From assembly GCA_046331225.1 (NCBI GenBank), contig JAXLRF010000014.1, forward strand, positions 1 through 64,000: a stretch of 64,000 nt of DNA, read 5' to 3'. The notes beneath the pieces were generated by a model that did not search any database, was not told the origin of the DNA, and saw only the letters and a program-made list of their open reading frames with translations. The position numbers and the translations under genes are program-made. Source of the DNA: VFMC01 sp046331225. Lineage in GTDB: Bacteria; Actinomycetota; Acidimicrobiia; Acidimicrobiales; Ilumatobacteraceae. Positions 16,562 to 25,512 of this stretch are shown here, one piece after another. The first letter of the stretch is position 1, and the number at the start of each line of letters is the position of its first letter.

Positions 16562-17539
16562 CGACGTGGTGGTGTACCAGGCGGCCAGGTGGCGGAGGCC
16601 GTCGTCGATCGACACGGTCGGACGCCAGCCGAGGTCGTCGCGAGCAGGCCGCGGGTCGAACCAGTGCGCGGTGCCCAACTGCTCGGCCAGGAACCGCGTG
16701 AGCGGCGGCTCCTCGTCGGGCCTGGCCCGGCGCCACACCCGCTCGACGACCGCACCCAGGCCCGTCGCCACCCGCAATGGCACGTCGCGAGGGGTCGCGT
16801 CGACGCCGGCGGCCGCGAGGATCCCTTCGATCAGCTCGCGGATCGGGCGGGGTTCACCGTTCGCGATCACGTACGCCCGACCGACGCACGCCGCGCCCGG
16901 CACCGCAGCATCGAGCGCGGCCACGAGGGCCGACGCGGCGTTGTCGAGGTAGGTGGTGTCGATGAGTGCGGTGCCGCCGCCCACCAGCGCGAGCCGACCC
17001 GCCCGCGCCCGCTCGACGATCCGGCCGACGAGCTGCGTGTCACCCGGGCCCCACACGAGGTGCGGGCGGATCGACACCAACGGCAAGGCGTCGCTCGCCG
17101 CGCCGAGCGCCAGCCGTTCGGCCATCGCCTTCGACTCGGCGTAGTGCGCGTGCGCCCGACCGGTGACGGCCGGGTCGGCCGCAGCGCCGACCAGCGAGCG
17201 CCCGGCGTGCGACACCGACGGGGTCGACACGTACACGACCCGCGACACGCCCAGCTCGCGTGCGGCGGCGATCACGTTGGCCGTGCCGTCGACGTTGATC
17301 GACCGGAAGTCCTCCCACTCGCCGACGATGCCGACCTTGGCGGCCGCGTGCACCACCGCGTCGCAGCCCCGCATCGCCTGCTGCACCACCGCTGCGTCGC
17401 GCACGTCGCCGCGGACGTGTGGCGCGTCGGCGTCCGAGGCGCCGCGCTGCAGCAGCACCACCTCGTCGCCCCGCGCCAGCAGCGCCTCGGCCGTGGTGCG
17501 CGCGAGCAGGCTCGTGCCGCCGGTGACGAGCACCCTCAC
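16556..17539 (-). CDS. oleD: OleD-like NAD(P)-dependent 2-alkyl-3-oxoacid reductase
   Basis: The 327-residue extended SDR starts MRVLVTGGTSLLARTTAEALL, has STPS at residues 105-108 and the catalytic Y133-A-E-S-K137. OleD reduces the 2-alkyl-3-ketoacid made by OleA to the 3-hydroxyacid in long-chain olefin biosynthesis. The assignment rests on the fold plus position: it lies 13 bases after an OleBC fusion that follows OleA, the same gene order known from actinobacterial ole clusters. The third glycine of the cofactor loop is replaced by alanine. The last codons and the stop lie in a palindromic repeat. Confidence 0.85.
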   Translation of the reverse strand: MRVLVTGGTSLLARTTAEALLARGDEVVLLQRGASDADAPHVRGDVRDAAVVQQAMRGCDAVVHAAAKVGIVGEWEDFRSINVDGTANVIAAARELGVSRVVYVSTPSVSHAGRSLVGAAADPAVTGRAHAHYAESKAMAERLALGAASDALPLVSIRPHLVWGPGDTQLVGRIVERARAGRLALVGGGTALIDTTYLDNAASALVAALDAAVPGAACVGRAYVIANGEPRPIRELIEGILAAAGVDATPRDVPLRVATGLGAVVERVWRRARPDEEPPLTRFLAEQLGTAHWFDPRPARDDLGWRPTVSIDDGLRHLAAWYTTTSR

Positions 17540-17552
17540 GCCGGCGTCCCGT

Positions 17553-20105
17553 TCACCACGGGCGGCGACCGCCCGACCCGTCGAGCACCCGCGCCGCCCA
17601 CGTGGCCACCAGCGTGCGGTCGATCTTGGTGTTGTGGCGGATGTCGACCGGCAGGGCGCTCACCTGCAGCACCGCCGCGACCGGGTGCGCCACCTGCGCC
17701 CGCACCGCACGGGCCACGTCGTCGGGGGCGAGTCCGTCGTCGGCGGTGGGTCGCTCGACCACCACGACCAGCACCTGGCACCCGATCGGGCCCACACCGA
17801 CGGCGGCGCTGCGGTGCACGCCGTCGATCCGCTCGACGGCCACTTCCACCGGCACCGGCGTGACCGGTCCCCGGTCGGTGTGCACCACGTGCACCGACCG
17901 GCCCTCGATCCACAGGCGTCCGTGGGCGTCGACGTGGCCGACGTCGCCCGACCGGTGCCAGCGACGACCGGCCGCATCGAGGGGGCGGGCGTCGCGCTCG
18001 GTGGCCCATCGGCGGTCGTAGCCCTCGCTCAGCCACGGCGTGCGCACCAGCACCTCGCCCGTGGTACCCGGGGGCACCGCCACCACCGGCACCCCGGCGT
18101 CGAACCCGAGCGGCGCGACGAACACCTCCGCCCCGTCGACCGGTCGCCCGACGCACACGCCCCGGCCGTGGCCGATCGCGTCGAGCTCGACGAGCGACAC
18201 ATCGGCCGCCGGCAGGCACTCGGTCATGCCGTACGGCGTGTGCAGCTCGGCGGCAGGCACCAACGCCGACGTGGAGCGCAAGGTGGCGACCGGCACCGGC
18301 GCGCCGGCCGACAGCGCGAGGCGCACGTCGGCCAGTCGCGGATCGGGCCCGTGCGACGTGCGCATGACGTTGGCCAGCGCCGCCGGCGAGGCGAACACGA
18401 TCGTGGCCCCCACGCTCGCGGCCGCCGCTGCCAGCGCGTCGGCGGTGAGGGTGCCGGGCTCGGTGACGTCGACGTCGGGGATCGTCGAGGCGATGCCGAG
18501 CGCCGGCCCGTACAGCGCGAACGGCGCGAAGGCCGCGACGAGACGGTCGTCGTCGGTGATGCGGTACGTGCGCCGCAGCGCATCTCGCTGCGCGGCGAGT
18601 TGGCGGTGGCGGTAGCGCACCCCCTTGGCCGGGCCCGTGGCACCGCTGGTGTAGAGCACGGCAGCGGGATCGTCGGCCAGTGGCGCCGCGGGCAGCACCG
18701 CCGCCGAGCGCGACAGGTCGTCGAGGGTGGCCACCGCCCCCATCACCGGCTTCGGGCCGGTCGCGATGCGGTATGCGCCGGGTGCCCAGCGCAGCGCCCG
18801 CGCGGCGGCCAGCGCCTCGGGCGCACCGATCACCCAGTCGACACGAGCACCTCGCACGGCCCGACCCAGTCCACGCAGGCCCAGGCCGCGATCGGCGATG
18901 ACGGTGACCCCACCGGCGCGCCACACCGCGTACACCGCTGCCACCAGGTCGACGCTCGGTGGCACCAGCATCGCGACCCGCTCGCCGGGTTGCAGACCGA
19001 GCTCGCCCAGCCCGCGGGCGATGCCGTGCACGCGACGGTGCAGCTCGTGGAACGAGGTGGCCTCGCCGGTGGCGCCGTCGACGAACGCGACGGCCGGGTC
19101 GTCGGCGCGGGCCTCGATCGCGGCCCACGTGGGCACGTAGCCGTCGGCCTCGGGCGACGCCGACGCAGCCGGCTCGATCGTCGGCGGCAGCACTCGCGTC
19201 GACAGCCACGCATCGATCACGCCGGCGACGTCCGCTTCCACCGGCGAGAGGTGGCCGATGCCGCCGAAGCGGTGCTGGTCGGCGTGCGGCAGCCGCGAGG
19301 CCAGATCGAGCGCGAACGAGTCGTCGAACACCGGGTCGGCCGAACCCCACACCAGCAGCGCCGGTGCGGTGATCGTGGGCAGCTGTGCGGCCACGTCGGC
19401 GATCGCCGCAGCCGACACGTGGGTGTCGTCGAACGGCACGTCGGCCACGAAGTCGCGCACGGCCTCGCGGTGCTCGGCCCGCCGGTAGGGCGCACGGAAC
19501 GCGGATCGCATGTGCCGGGGGATCCGATTCCACGACAGCGCGATCGTGCCCTGCACGAACGTCGAGGTGCGGCGGCACGCGAGGTCGTTCAGGGGTCCGC
19601 TCGCGGCCAGCCGGATCAGCCAGGGCGCACGCCGACCGGCCGGCACGGCGATCCCGGTGTTGCACAGCACCATCCCGGCCAGCCGGTCCTGGTGGGCGAC
19701 CGACCAGCCCTGCACCACGGCGCCGCCCCAATCCTGACCGACCATCACGAGCGGGCCCTCGAGCCCCAGCGCGCGGATCACGTCGTCGAGGTCGCGCACC
19801 CGACCCGCGTAGCGGCGCAGGCCCACGCGATCGCTGAACCCCATGTTCAGCTGGTCGACCGCCACCACGTGCCAGCGATCGCCGAGCCGCTCGACGACCC
19901 GGTGCCACAGGTACGACCAGGTGGGGTTGCCGTGGACGCAGACGATCGTGCCGAGCGGTCGGGTCGGCGGAGCGGGCCGCCGTTCGAGCACGTGCCAGCG
20001 GTGCGTCGCGCCGTCGTGCGACGGCACGTCGAGCACGCGCGACCACGAGGGATCGACGCCCCATCGCTGCCAGTCGTCGGCACTCGGGAGTGCCGGCACG
20101 CTCAT
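17553..20105 (-). CDS. oleBC: OleBC fusion: beta-lactone decarboxylase + beta-lactone synthetase
   Basis: The 850-residue protein has two parts. Residues 1-310 form a haloalkane-dehalogenase-like alpha/beta hydrolase (OleB) with CVHGNPTWSYLWH, nucleophile Asp125 in GQDWGG, an acid in WGSADPVFDD (about 257) and His285 in GGIGHLSP. Residues 325-850 are an ANL-superfamily AMP-forming enzyme (OleC) with the P-loop LYTSGATGPAKG (484-495), PYGMTEC and SGDVGHVD. OleC turns the 2-alkyl-3-hydroxyacid into a beta-lactone and OleB releases CO2 to give the cis-olefin. The fused form is known from actinobacteria such as Micrococcus. It starts 10 bases after oleA, so one transcript is likely. Confidence 0.93.
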   Translation of the reverse strand: MSVPALPSADDWQRWGVDPSWSRVLDVPSHDGATHRWHVLERRPAPPTRPLGTIVCVHGNPTWSYLWHRVVERLGDRWHVVAVDQLNMGFSDRVGLRRYAGRVRDLDDVIRALGLEGPLVMVGQDWGGAVVQGWSVAHQDRLAGMVLCNTGIAVPAGRRAPWLIRLAASGPLNDLACRRTSTFVQGTIALSWNRIPRHMRSAFRAPYRRAEHREAVRDFVADVPFDDTHVSAAAIADVAAQLPTITAPALLVWGSADPVFDDSFALDLASRLPHADQHRFGGIGHLSPVEADVAGVIDAWLSTRVLPPTIEPAASASPEADGYVPTWAAIEARADDPAVAFVDGATGEATSFHELHRRVHGIARGLGELGLQPGERVAMLVPPSVDLVAAVYAVWRAGGVTVIADRGLGLRGLGRAVRGARVDWVIGAPEALAAARALRWAPGAYRIATGPKPVMGAVATLDDLSRSAAVLPAAPLADDPAAVLYTSGATGPAKGVRYRHRQLAAQRDALRRTYRITDDDRLVAAFAPFALYGPALGIASTIPDVDVTEPGTLTADALAAAAASVGATIVFASPAALANVMRTSHGPDPRLADVRLALSAGAPVPVATLRSTSALVPAAELHTPYGMTECLPAADVSLVELDAIGHGRGVCVGRPVDGAEVFVAPLGFDAGVPVVAVPPGTTGEVLVRTPWLSEGYDRRWATERDARPLDAAGRRWHRSGDVGHVDAHGRLWIEGRSVHVVHTDRGPVTPVPVEVAVERIDGVHRSAAVGVGPIGCQVLVVVVERPTADDGLAPDDVARAVRAQVAHPVAAVLQVSALPVDIRHNTKIDRTLVATWAARVLDGSGGRRPW

Positions 20106-20115
20106 CGCGCGATCG

Positions 20116-21171
20116 TCACCAGACGAGCTCGGTGAAGCTCGTGTTGAGCCCCGACCCGATGCCCATGCACAGCACGCGATCGCCCGCCGACAGCTCGCGC
20201 TGCACGTTCGCGAGCGTGATCGGGATCGCGGCCGGACCGACGTTGCCGTAGAACGGGAACGTGAGCGGCACCTTGGCCTTGTCGAGGCCGAGGCGCTCGC
20301 AGATCAGGTTGGTGTGCACCGAGCTGATCTGGTGGATCACGTAACGATCCATGCCGTTGAGCCAGTCGAAGTCGACCGACGAGTCCTTCCACGCCTCTTC
20401 GGCCAGGTCGAGGCCGGCCTCGAGCAGCGCCTTGGTGTCGGTGGTCATCTTCTCGAGCGAGCCGACGCACAGCGTGTGGTGCTGGGTGCCCGCACGGGCG
20501 ATGCCGCCGACGATGCGGTGCGCATCGGGGTGCTGGTCGAGGTTGCCGATCACCATCGCCGCCGCACCCGAGCCGAGCGTGAGCGATGCGAACTCGTCGA
20601 ACACGTCGGTGAACGAGGCGTCCTCGCGCTTCAGCCGCTCGATCGTGGTCTGCTGCGTGTAGCGGCTGCCCTCGCCGTCGACGATGAGCGCGTACTTGAT
20701 GAAGCCGGCGTCGATCGCCGTGGAGGCCAGGTGCATCGCGTTGACGAAGCCGAGGCAGGCGTTGGCCAGGTCGAAGTTGGTGCAGCTGGGCGGCAGGCCG
20801 AGCTGGTGGTGCACCGCACAGGCGACCGACGGCTCGAGGTGGTGCTTGCACACCGAGGTGGAGATCATCATGCCGATCTCGGCGGGGTCGACGCCCGAGC
20901 TCTCGATGGCCTTGCGACCGGCCATCGCCGCGGCCTGGTCGAAGGTGACGCCCTCGGGCCACCAGCGGCGCTCCTTGATGCCGGCCAGGCCCTCGAGCAG
21001 GCCGGGGCGCATGTTCCACCGCTCGTAGGTGGGCGCGAGTTGCTCGTCGATCCAGTCGCTCGTGACGACCTCGGGAGCCTCGACGGCCTCGACGCAGATG
21101 ATGCCAGCGCGCTGGTGGGTGTAGACGGCGTTGGCATTCGCCGAGGGTGACGATCCCGTGTTGGCGGTCAC
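20116..21171 (-). CDS. oleA: OleA-like thiolase: head-to-head acyl-CoA condensation
   Basis: The 351-residue thiolase-fold enzyme joins two fatty acyl-CoAs to a 2-alkyl-3-ketoacid, the first step to long-chain olefins. Key residues match OleA at the expected spacing: Glu113 in HHLEPS (the cross-subunit glutamate that separates OleA from FabH), Cys139 in NACLGF, His280 in YVIHQISS and Asn310 in FYGNVGP. A plain FabH would lack the glutamate. The GTG at 21171 is preceded by a GGAG sequence about 8 bases upstream. A dimethylargininase-like gene diverges with only 32 bases between the start codons. Confidence 0.92.
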   Translation of the reverse strand: MTANTGSSPSANANAVYTHQRAGIICVEAVEAPEVVTSDWIDEQLAPTYERWNMRPGLLEGLAGIKERRWWPEGVTFDQAAAMAGRKAIESSGVDPAEIGMMISTSVCKHHLEPSVACAVHHQLGLPPSCTNFDLANACLGFVNAMHLASTAIDAGFIKYALIVDGEGSRYTQQTTIERLKREDASFTDVFDEFASLTLGSGAAAMVIGNLDQHPDAHRIVGGIARAGTQHHTLCVGSLEKMTTDTKALLEAGLDLAEEAWKDSSVDFDWLNGMDRYVIHQISSVHTNLICERLGLDKAKVPLTFPFYGNVGPAAIPITLANVQRELSAGDRVLCMGIGSGLNTSFTELVW

Positions 21172-21190
21172 GACGGGTCTCCGATCTCCA

Positions 21191-21196
21191 TAGTCT
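21191..21196 (+). promoter_or_regulatory. -10 element of the dimethylargininase-like gene
   Basis: TAGTCT ends 7 bases before the ATG at 21204, the spacing of a leaderless transcript. Any -35 would fall inside the start of oleA. Confidence 0.5.
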
Positions 21197-21203
21197 TCGT
21201 TGC

Positions 21204-21971
21204 ATGGTACAGATGACGGCCCTCGTCAGGCGGCCGAGCCCCCGTTTGGCCGACGGCCTGGTCACCCACATCGAGCGCACTCCGGTCGACGTCGCGCTGG
21301 CGATGCGTCAGTGGGAGGTCTACGTCGACACGCTGCGTGAGGCCGGATGGGCGATCGTCGAGGTGCCCCAGGCGGTCGACTGCCCGGACTCGGCCTTCGT
21401 CGAGGACACGGTGCTGATGTACCGCAACGTGGCCGTGATCAGCCGTCCGGGTGCCGACGAGCGCAAGCCCGAGGTGCTCGACGTCGAGCAGGTGGTCGAG
21501 GGCCTCGGCTGCTCGATCAACCGGATCCGACCGCCCGGCACGCTCGACGCGGGTGACGTGCTGAAGATCGGCGACACCGTGTACGTGGGTCGTGGCGGGC
21601 GCACCAACGGCGAGGGCATCGCGCAGTTGCGCTCGATCCTCGAGCCGCTCGGCGCCACCGTGGTCGCGGTGCCGCTCGGCAAGGTGCTGCACCTGAAGTC
21701 GGCCGTCACCGCGCTGCCCGACGGCACGGTGATCGGGTATCCGCCGCTGATCGACGATGTCACCGTGTTCCCCCGGTTCCTGCCGGTGCCCGAGGAGGAC
21801 GGTGCGCACGTGGTGTTGCTCGGCGGCGACCGCCTGCTGATGGCGGCGAGCGCGCCGAGGTCGGCGGCGCTGTTCCGCGACCTCGGCTACACGCCGGTCG
21901 AGGTCGACATCAGCGAGTTCGTCAAGCTCGAGGGCTGCGTCACCTGCCTGTCGGTGCGGTTGCGCCACTGA
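21204..21971 (+). CDS. Dimethylargininase (DDAH)-like amidinotransferase-fold hydrolase
   Basis: The 255-residue protein has the guanidino-modifying enzyme signature: DSAFVEDTVLMY near residue 62, TLDAGDVLKIG near 113, His163 in VLHLKSAVTALP and the catalytic Cys248 in EGCVTCLSVRLR at the C-terminus. Family members hydrolyse N-methylated arginines to citrulline plus methylamine; some short relatives act on arginine or ornithine. The start is set by the leaderless -10; MTALVRR three codons in is an alternative. It diverges from oleA, and nothing suggests a shared pathway. Confidence 0.85.
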   Translation: MVQMTALVRRPSPRLADGLVTHIERTPVDVALAMRQWEVYVDTLREAGWAIVEVPQAVDCPDSAFVEDTVLMYRNVAVISRPGADERKPEVLDVEQVVEGLGCSINRIRPPGTLDAGDVLKIGDTVYVGRGGRTNGEGIAQLRSILEPLGATVVAVPLGKVLHLKSAVTALPDGTVIGYPPLIDDVTVFPRFLPVPEEDGAHVVLLGGDRLLMAASAPRSAALFRDLGYTPVEVDISEFVKLEGCVTCLSVRLRH

Positions 21972-21990
21972 CACCGACGGCCGCACGCCG

Positions 21991-23463
21991 TCAGGGGTTG
22001 GGTGTCTCGACCCGCATCACCGGCTCGGGGAACCGGCCGATGCCGCCGTCCTTCACCAGCATGTGCGTGTGCGTGCGATCCGCGTGGCGGGCGCGCCACA
22101 CCAGCATCTGCTGCGCGTAGGCGAGCACGCGGTCGGGGTCGCGGATCTCGGTGCGGCCGGTGGGGTCGGCGTCGAGGTCGAAGCAGCGCCAGGTGCCGTC
22201 ACCGAACTGCACGTACATGCCGTGCTCGTCGCGCACCGTCGCCAGGTTGAGCGTCTCGAGGCGGCGATCCCACGGCCAGCCGTCGGGTCGACCGAGCTCG
22301 AGGATCACGTCGCGCCAGTCGAACTCCCAGTGCGCTGCGTCGCGCCACCACTGCGGTTGCTCGCCTCGCAGGAACGGGGTGAGCGGCACGCCGTCGCACT
22401 GGGTCGGGATCGGGGCGCCGATCGCGTCGCAGATGGTGGGGAACAGGTCGATGTTCTCGGTGAGCGCCTGCACCGTGGTGCCGTGGGCCTCGGGGTGGTG
22501 CGGGTCGCGCACGATGCCGAGGATGTGGTAGCTCGACTCGAACCAGGCGAGCTTGCCGATCAGCCCGTGGTCGCCCGCCAGTTCGGCGTGGTCGGCGGTG
22601 ACCACGATCATCGTGTCGTCCCACTGTCCGTTCTCGCGCAGCGCGGCCCACAACCGGGCGAGCTGGGCGTCGACCTCGCTGATCATCCCGTAGTACTGGG
22701 CGCGCAGGTGGCGCACGCCCGCCTCGTCGGCCGGGGCGGCGGCGCCGTCGACGCCGAGCAGGATCTCGTGCAGCCAGTGTCGCTCGGCGGCCGGCTCGAT
22801 CGGCATCGGCACGTCGGCCGGGTCGTACATCTCGGCGAAGTGGCCGGCTGCGCCATAGGGCGGGTGCGGTCGCAGGTACGAGAGGTGCGCGAACCACGGC
22901 GTGTCGCGCGGCTGCTCGCGGAGCCAGTCGATCGCGTGGTCGGTCAGGAACGCCGACACGCCCACGTCGGCGGGGCGCGACGGCTCGGTGCCGAGGGCGT
23001 CGTAGCCGCCGCCGAGGTCGGTGTAGCCGCGCTCGGCCAGCCAGTCGAGCCACACCTGGTGGTCGTCGGGGATGTGCAGCACGGGGCGGAAGCCGGGGAG
23101 GATGCCGCTGTAGTGCTGCATCCGCGGGTCGTCGCGGCCGGTGGATTCGCGGGGGTCGATGCTCTGGTCGGTGTAGCCGAACAGCACCGGGTCGTAGCCG
23201 GCGCGGCGCACCGCCTTGGCGACGTTGTCGAACCGGGCGTCGAGCGGGGTGCCGTTCGAGACCACCCGGTGGTTCATCTGGTACATGCCCGTGTACAGCG
23301 AGGCGCGGCCGGGCGCGCAGGGGGCGGCCTGGCTGTAGTGGCGGGCGAGCCGGACGCCGTGGGCGGCCAGCTCGTCGAGCGCCGGGGTGCGCACCAGGGG
23401 GTGCCCGGCGCAGCCGAGGCTGTCGCCGCGGAACTGGTCGAGCGTGATGAGGAGCACGTTCAC
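21991..23463 (-). CDS. Sulfatase / phosphonate monoester hydrolase-like enzyme (CAPGR)
   Basis: The 490-residue protein begins MNVLLITLDQFRGDSLGC and has C-A-P-G-R at residues 49-53, a formylglycine motif in which Cys49 would be modified. Other core parts are VVTADHAELAGDHGLIGK and HLSYLRPHPPYG. The overall pattern is nearer to phosphonate monoester hydrolases/choline-sulfatase-like enzymes than to the large arylsulfatase at 12.3 kb. No signal peptide is seen. It is convergent with the DDAH-like gene (19-base gap) and stands alone in its transcription unit. Confidence 0.87.
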   Translation of the reverse strand: MNVLLITLDQFRGDSLGCAGHPLVRTPALDELAAHGVRLARHYSQAAPCAPGRASLYTGMYQMNHRVVSNGTPLDARFDNVAKAVRRAGYDPVLFGYTDQSIDPRESTGRDDPRMQHYSGILPGFRPVLHIPDDHQVWLDWLAERGYTDLGGGYDALGTEPSRPADVGVSAFLTDHAIDWLREQPRDTPWFAHLSYLRPHPPYGAAGHFAEMYDPADVPMPIEPAAERHWLHEILLGVDGAAAPADEAGVRHLRAQYYGMISEVDAQLARLWAALRENGQWDDTMIVVTADHAELAGDHGLIGKLAWFESSYHILGIVRDPHHPEAHGTTVQALTENIDLFPTICDAIGAPIPTQCDGVPLTPFLRGEQPQWWRDAAHWEFDWRDVILELGRPDGWPWDRRLETLNLATVRDEHGMYVQFGDGTWRCFDLDADPTGRTEIRDPDRVLAYAQQMLVWRARHADRTHTHMLVKDGGIGRFPEPVMRVETPNP

Positions 23464-23506
23464 GTCGACCGAACCTACTGACGTGCGGCCTGCGGACGAC
23501 GGAGGC

Positions 23507-23785
23507 TCAGCCGGCGGCCGCGGCCAGGATCTGCTCGACGCTGGGGTTGACGAGGCCGACCTCGCCGACGACGACGGTGGGAACGGTCTCGTTGCCCCGG
23601 GCGATCGAGCGCACCGTGGCCGCTGCCGTCTCGTCGTCCCAGATGTTGATCCGTTCGTGGGCGATGCCGTGGCGCTCGAGCTGGCGGAAGAGCATCCCGC
23701 AGAACGGACACCCGGGACGCCAGTACACCGTGATCGGCGTCACCGGGTCGATCGGGCTGGTGGGGGACGGGTCGCTGGTGTTCAC
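23507..23785 (-). CDS. Mycoredoxin-like glutaredoxin
   Basis: The 92-residue thioredoxin-fold protein has the redox motif C26-P-F-C29 after VYWRP, and TVPTVVVGEV, the cis-proline loop. Mycoredoxins use mycothiol in place of glutathione to reduce mixed disulfides in Actinobacteria. The GTG start is preceded by GAGGAG. It diverges from the peptidoglycan-binding protein gene with about 95 bases between them. Other small glutaredoxin-like roles cannot be excluded. Confidence 0.85.
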   Translation of the reverse strand: MNTSDPSPTSPIDPVTPITVYWRPGCPFCGMLFRQLERHGIAHERINIWDDETAAATVRSIARGNETVPTVVVGEVGLVNPSVEQILAAAAG

Positions 23786-23866
23786 AAGAGCTCCTCAACC
23801 TGCGGGGTTTCGATCGTGTTCCCGGACCGTCCATGTCGTGGCAGGTGGAAATTCATCGGCACCCCG

Positions 23867-23872
23867 TAGTCT
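23867..23872 (+). promoter_or_regulatory. -10 element of the peptidoglycan-binding protein gene
   Basis: TAGTCT lies 7 bases before the GTG at 23880, the same sequence and spacing as in front of the dimethylargininase-like gene. This supports the chosen GTG start and a leaderless transcript. Confidence 0.5.
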
Positions 23873-23879
23873 GTCGATC

Positions 23880-25190
23880 GTGCGGCGGACACTCTACGTG
23901 TTGTTCGCCACGCTCAGCGTGGTGACGGGCCTGGCCTGGCTCGACCGCGCCCCGGCGGCCGAGGCCGAGTCGCCGTCCGTGCCCGAGGTGCCCGAGGTGC
24001 AGGCGTGCATCGCACAGCCGACGTTGCAGCGCGACAGCACCGGTTCGGGCGTGATGTGCCTGCAGTTCACCTTGATCATGCAGGGCTTCTCGGTGCCGTA
24101 CAGCGGCACCTACGACCAGGCCACCGAGGACGCGGTGCGCTGGTACCAGAGCACCCACCCGCCGCTCGTCGCCGACGGTGTGGCCGGCGACGCGACGTTG
24201 CAGGCGCTCGGCATCGCCGGCAAGGCCGCCGTGTTCGTCCCGGCGGGCGCGCTCGGCGCCGCTCCGGCCGAGGCCTCCACCCAGTCGGCCACCAACGGCA
24301 CGCCCACCTCGCGGGCCCGGTGCACCGCCGACGCCACGCTCACCTCGGGCTCGCGGGGTCAGAGCGTGATGTGCCTGCAGTACCGGTTGGTCGAGCTGGG
24401 GTTCAGCAACGTGTCGGCCAGCGGCGTGTACGACCAGGCCACCGCCGACGCCGTCCGCTTCTACCAGAAGGGCACCCCGCCGCTGTCGGCCGACGGCATC
24501 GCCGGGCCTCGCACGCTGGCCGCGCTCGACATCTGGAGCGGCATGACCGCAGGTGGCGGCCGCGACATCGGCGAGGGCCCGTTCCCCGCGGGCATGCAGG
24601 ACGAGCCCAACTGGCGACTCACGGCCGAGGGCATCCCGGTGTACGGCAACCGCACGGCGTGCACCAAGGAGCAGGCGATCACGATCGCCGCCGAGTTCGC
24701 CAACGACGGTGCCGACGCCGCCACCCAGCAGTGGGCCGTCTACATCGCCTCGCGCGAGGGCGGCTGCCGCTACGACGCGGTCAACATCAACGCCCGCACC
24801 AAGGACGACTCGCACTGCACGTTCCAGCTCAACGCGCTGTCGGGGGCGTTCACGCCGCACGGCTCGCTCGGTCGTCGTGGCTGGACCACCGATCTGGTGA
24901 AGGCGTCGCTGCAGGCGTGCGCCGACGCGGCGAGCGACCTGTGGGTGTTCTGCGGTCGTGGCCCGTGGACGCCGCCGTACTCGTGCACGCCGCCCTGGGC
25001 CGGCTCGACGACCGACCAGCCGCCGGCGTTGCTGCCGGCGCCGCCCGACACCGTGGTGCCCACGCCGGCGGACGACTCGACGGGCACGGTCACGACCGAA
25101 CCGGTCGACACCGGCGGGACCGCCTCCACCGACACGACCACGACGACGATCGCGCCGATCGACACGTCGACACCGACGATCGCGCCCTGA
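23880..25190 (+). CDS. Secreted protein with two peptidoglycan-binding domains and a lysozyme-like domain
   Basis: The 436-residue protein begins with a signal peptide (RRTLYVLFATLSVVTGLAWL). Two PG_binding_1 repeats follow, each with a CLQ...YDQAT.DAVR.YQ...ADG.AG pattern (about residues 48-110 and 150-215). A cysteine-rich domain near 270-375 has the lysozyme-like stretch AVYIASREGGC, where the Glu could be catalytic, and HCTFQLNA. A proline/threonine-rich tail (about 55 residues) ends the protein. It probably binds and cuts cell-wall murein outside the membrane. Whether the last domain is active is not certain. Confidence 0.8.
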   Translation: MRRTLYVLFATLSVVTGLAWLDRAPAAEAESPSVPEVPEVQACIAQPTLQRDSTGSGVMCLQFTLIMQGFSVPYSGTYDQATEDAVRWYQSTHPPLVADGVAGDATLQALGIAGKAAVFVPAGALGAAPAEASTQSATNGTPTSRARCTADATLTSGSRGQSVMCLQYRLVELGFSNVSASGVYDQATADAVRFYQKGTPPLSADGIAGPRTLAALDIWSGMTAGGGRDIGEGPFPAGMQDEPNWRLTAEGIPVYGNRTACTKEQAITIAAEFANDGADAATQQWAVYIASREGGCRYDAVNINARTKDDSHCTFQLNALSGAFTPHGSLGRRGWTTDLVKASLQACADAASDLWVFCGRGPWTPPYSCTPPWAGSTTDQPPALLPAPPDTVVPTPADDSTGTVTTEPVDTGGTASTDTTTTTIAPIDTSTPTIAP

Positions 25191-25239
25191 GTCCCGGCCC
25201 TGCGGACGGCACCAGGTGTGTCGCGGCGCACGTCGGGGA

Positions 25240-25245
25240 TAACAT
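25240..25245 (+). promoter_or_regulatory. -10 element of the tRNA-Ser gene
   Basis: TAACAT lies 12 bases before the first base of the tRNA. No clear -35 is seen 17 bases upstream. Confidence 0.45.
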
Positions 25246-25257
25246 CAGCGCTCACTT

Positions 25258-25349
25258 GGAGAGGTGCCAGAGCCAGGTCGAATGGACCGCACTGCTAATG
25301 CGGGGACCACCTTCAAAGTGGTCCGTGGGTTCAAATCCCACCCTCTCCG
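25258..25349 (+). tRNA. tRNA-Ser (anticodon GCT)
   Basis: This 92-nt class II tRNA has the acceptor GGAGAGG/CCTCTCC and the anticodon stem CCGCA/TGCGG around the loop CTGCTAA (anticodon GCT at 25294-25296). A long variable arm (GGACCACC...) and the T-loop GGTTCAAATCC complete it. It reads AGC/AGU codons. The CCA tail is not encoded. Confidence 0.97.
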
Positions 25350-25357
25350 CACGGGAC

Positions 25358-25390
25358 GACAGCCCGGTGGCCACGAGCCACCGGGCTGTC
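25358..25390 (+). terminator. Terminator after tRNA-Ser
   Basis: A perfect 14-bp stem, GACAGCCCGGTGGC pairing with GCCACCGGGCTGTC, has a 5-base loop and starts 8 bases after the tRNA. The tail GCCGTTCT is only weakly T-rich. Confidence 0.85.
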
Positions 25391-25512
25391 GCCGTTCTCG
25401 GGCACCGGTCGGCCTGGCGGCGTGCCGCGTTGCATTTGTGTGACGACGCGACCAGACTTCCGTCATCTTCGTAACACGACGGGTGCCGACGCCCGCCGGT
25501 GGAGGGGATGAC

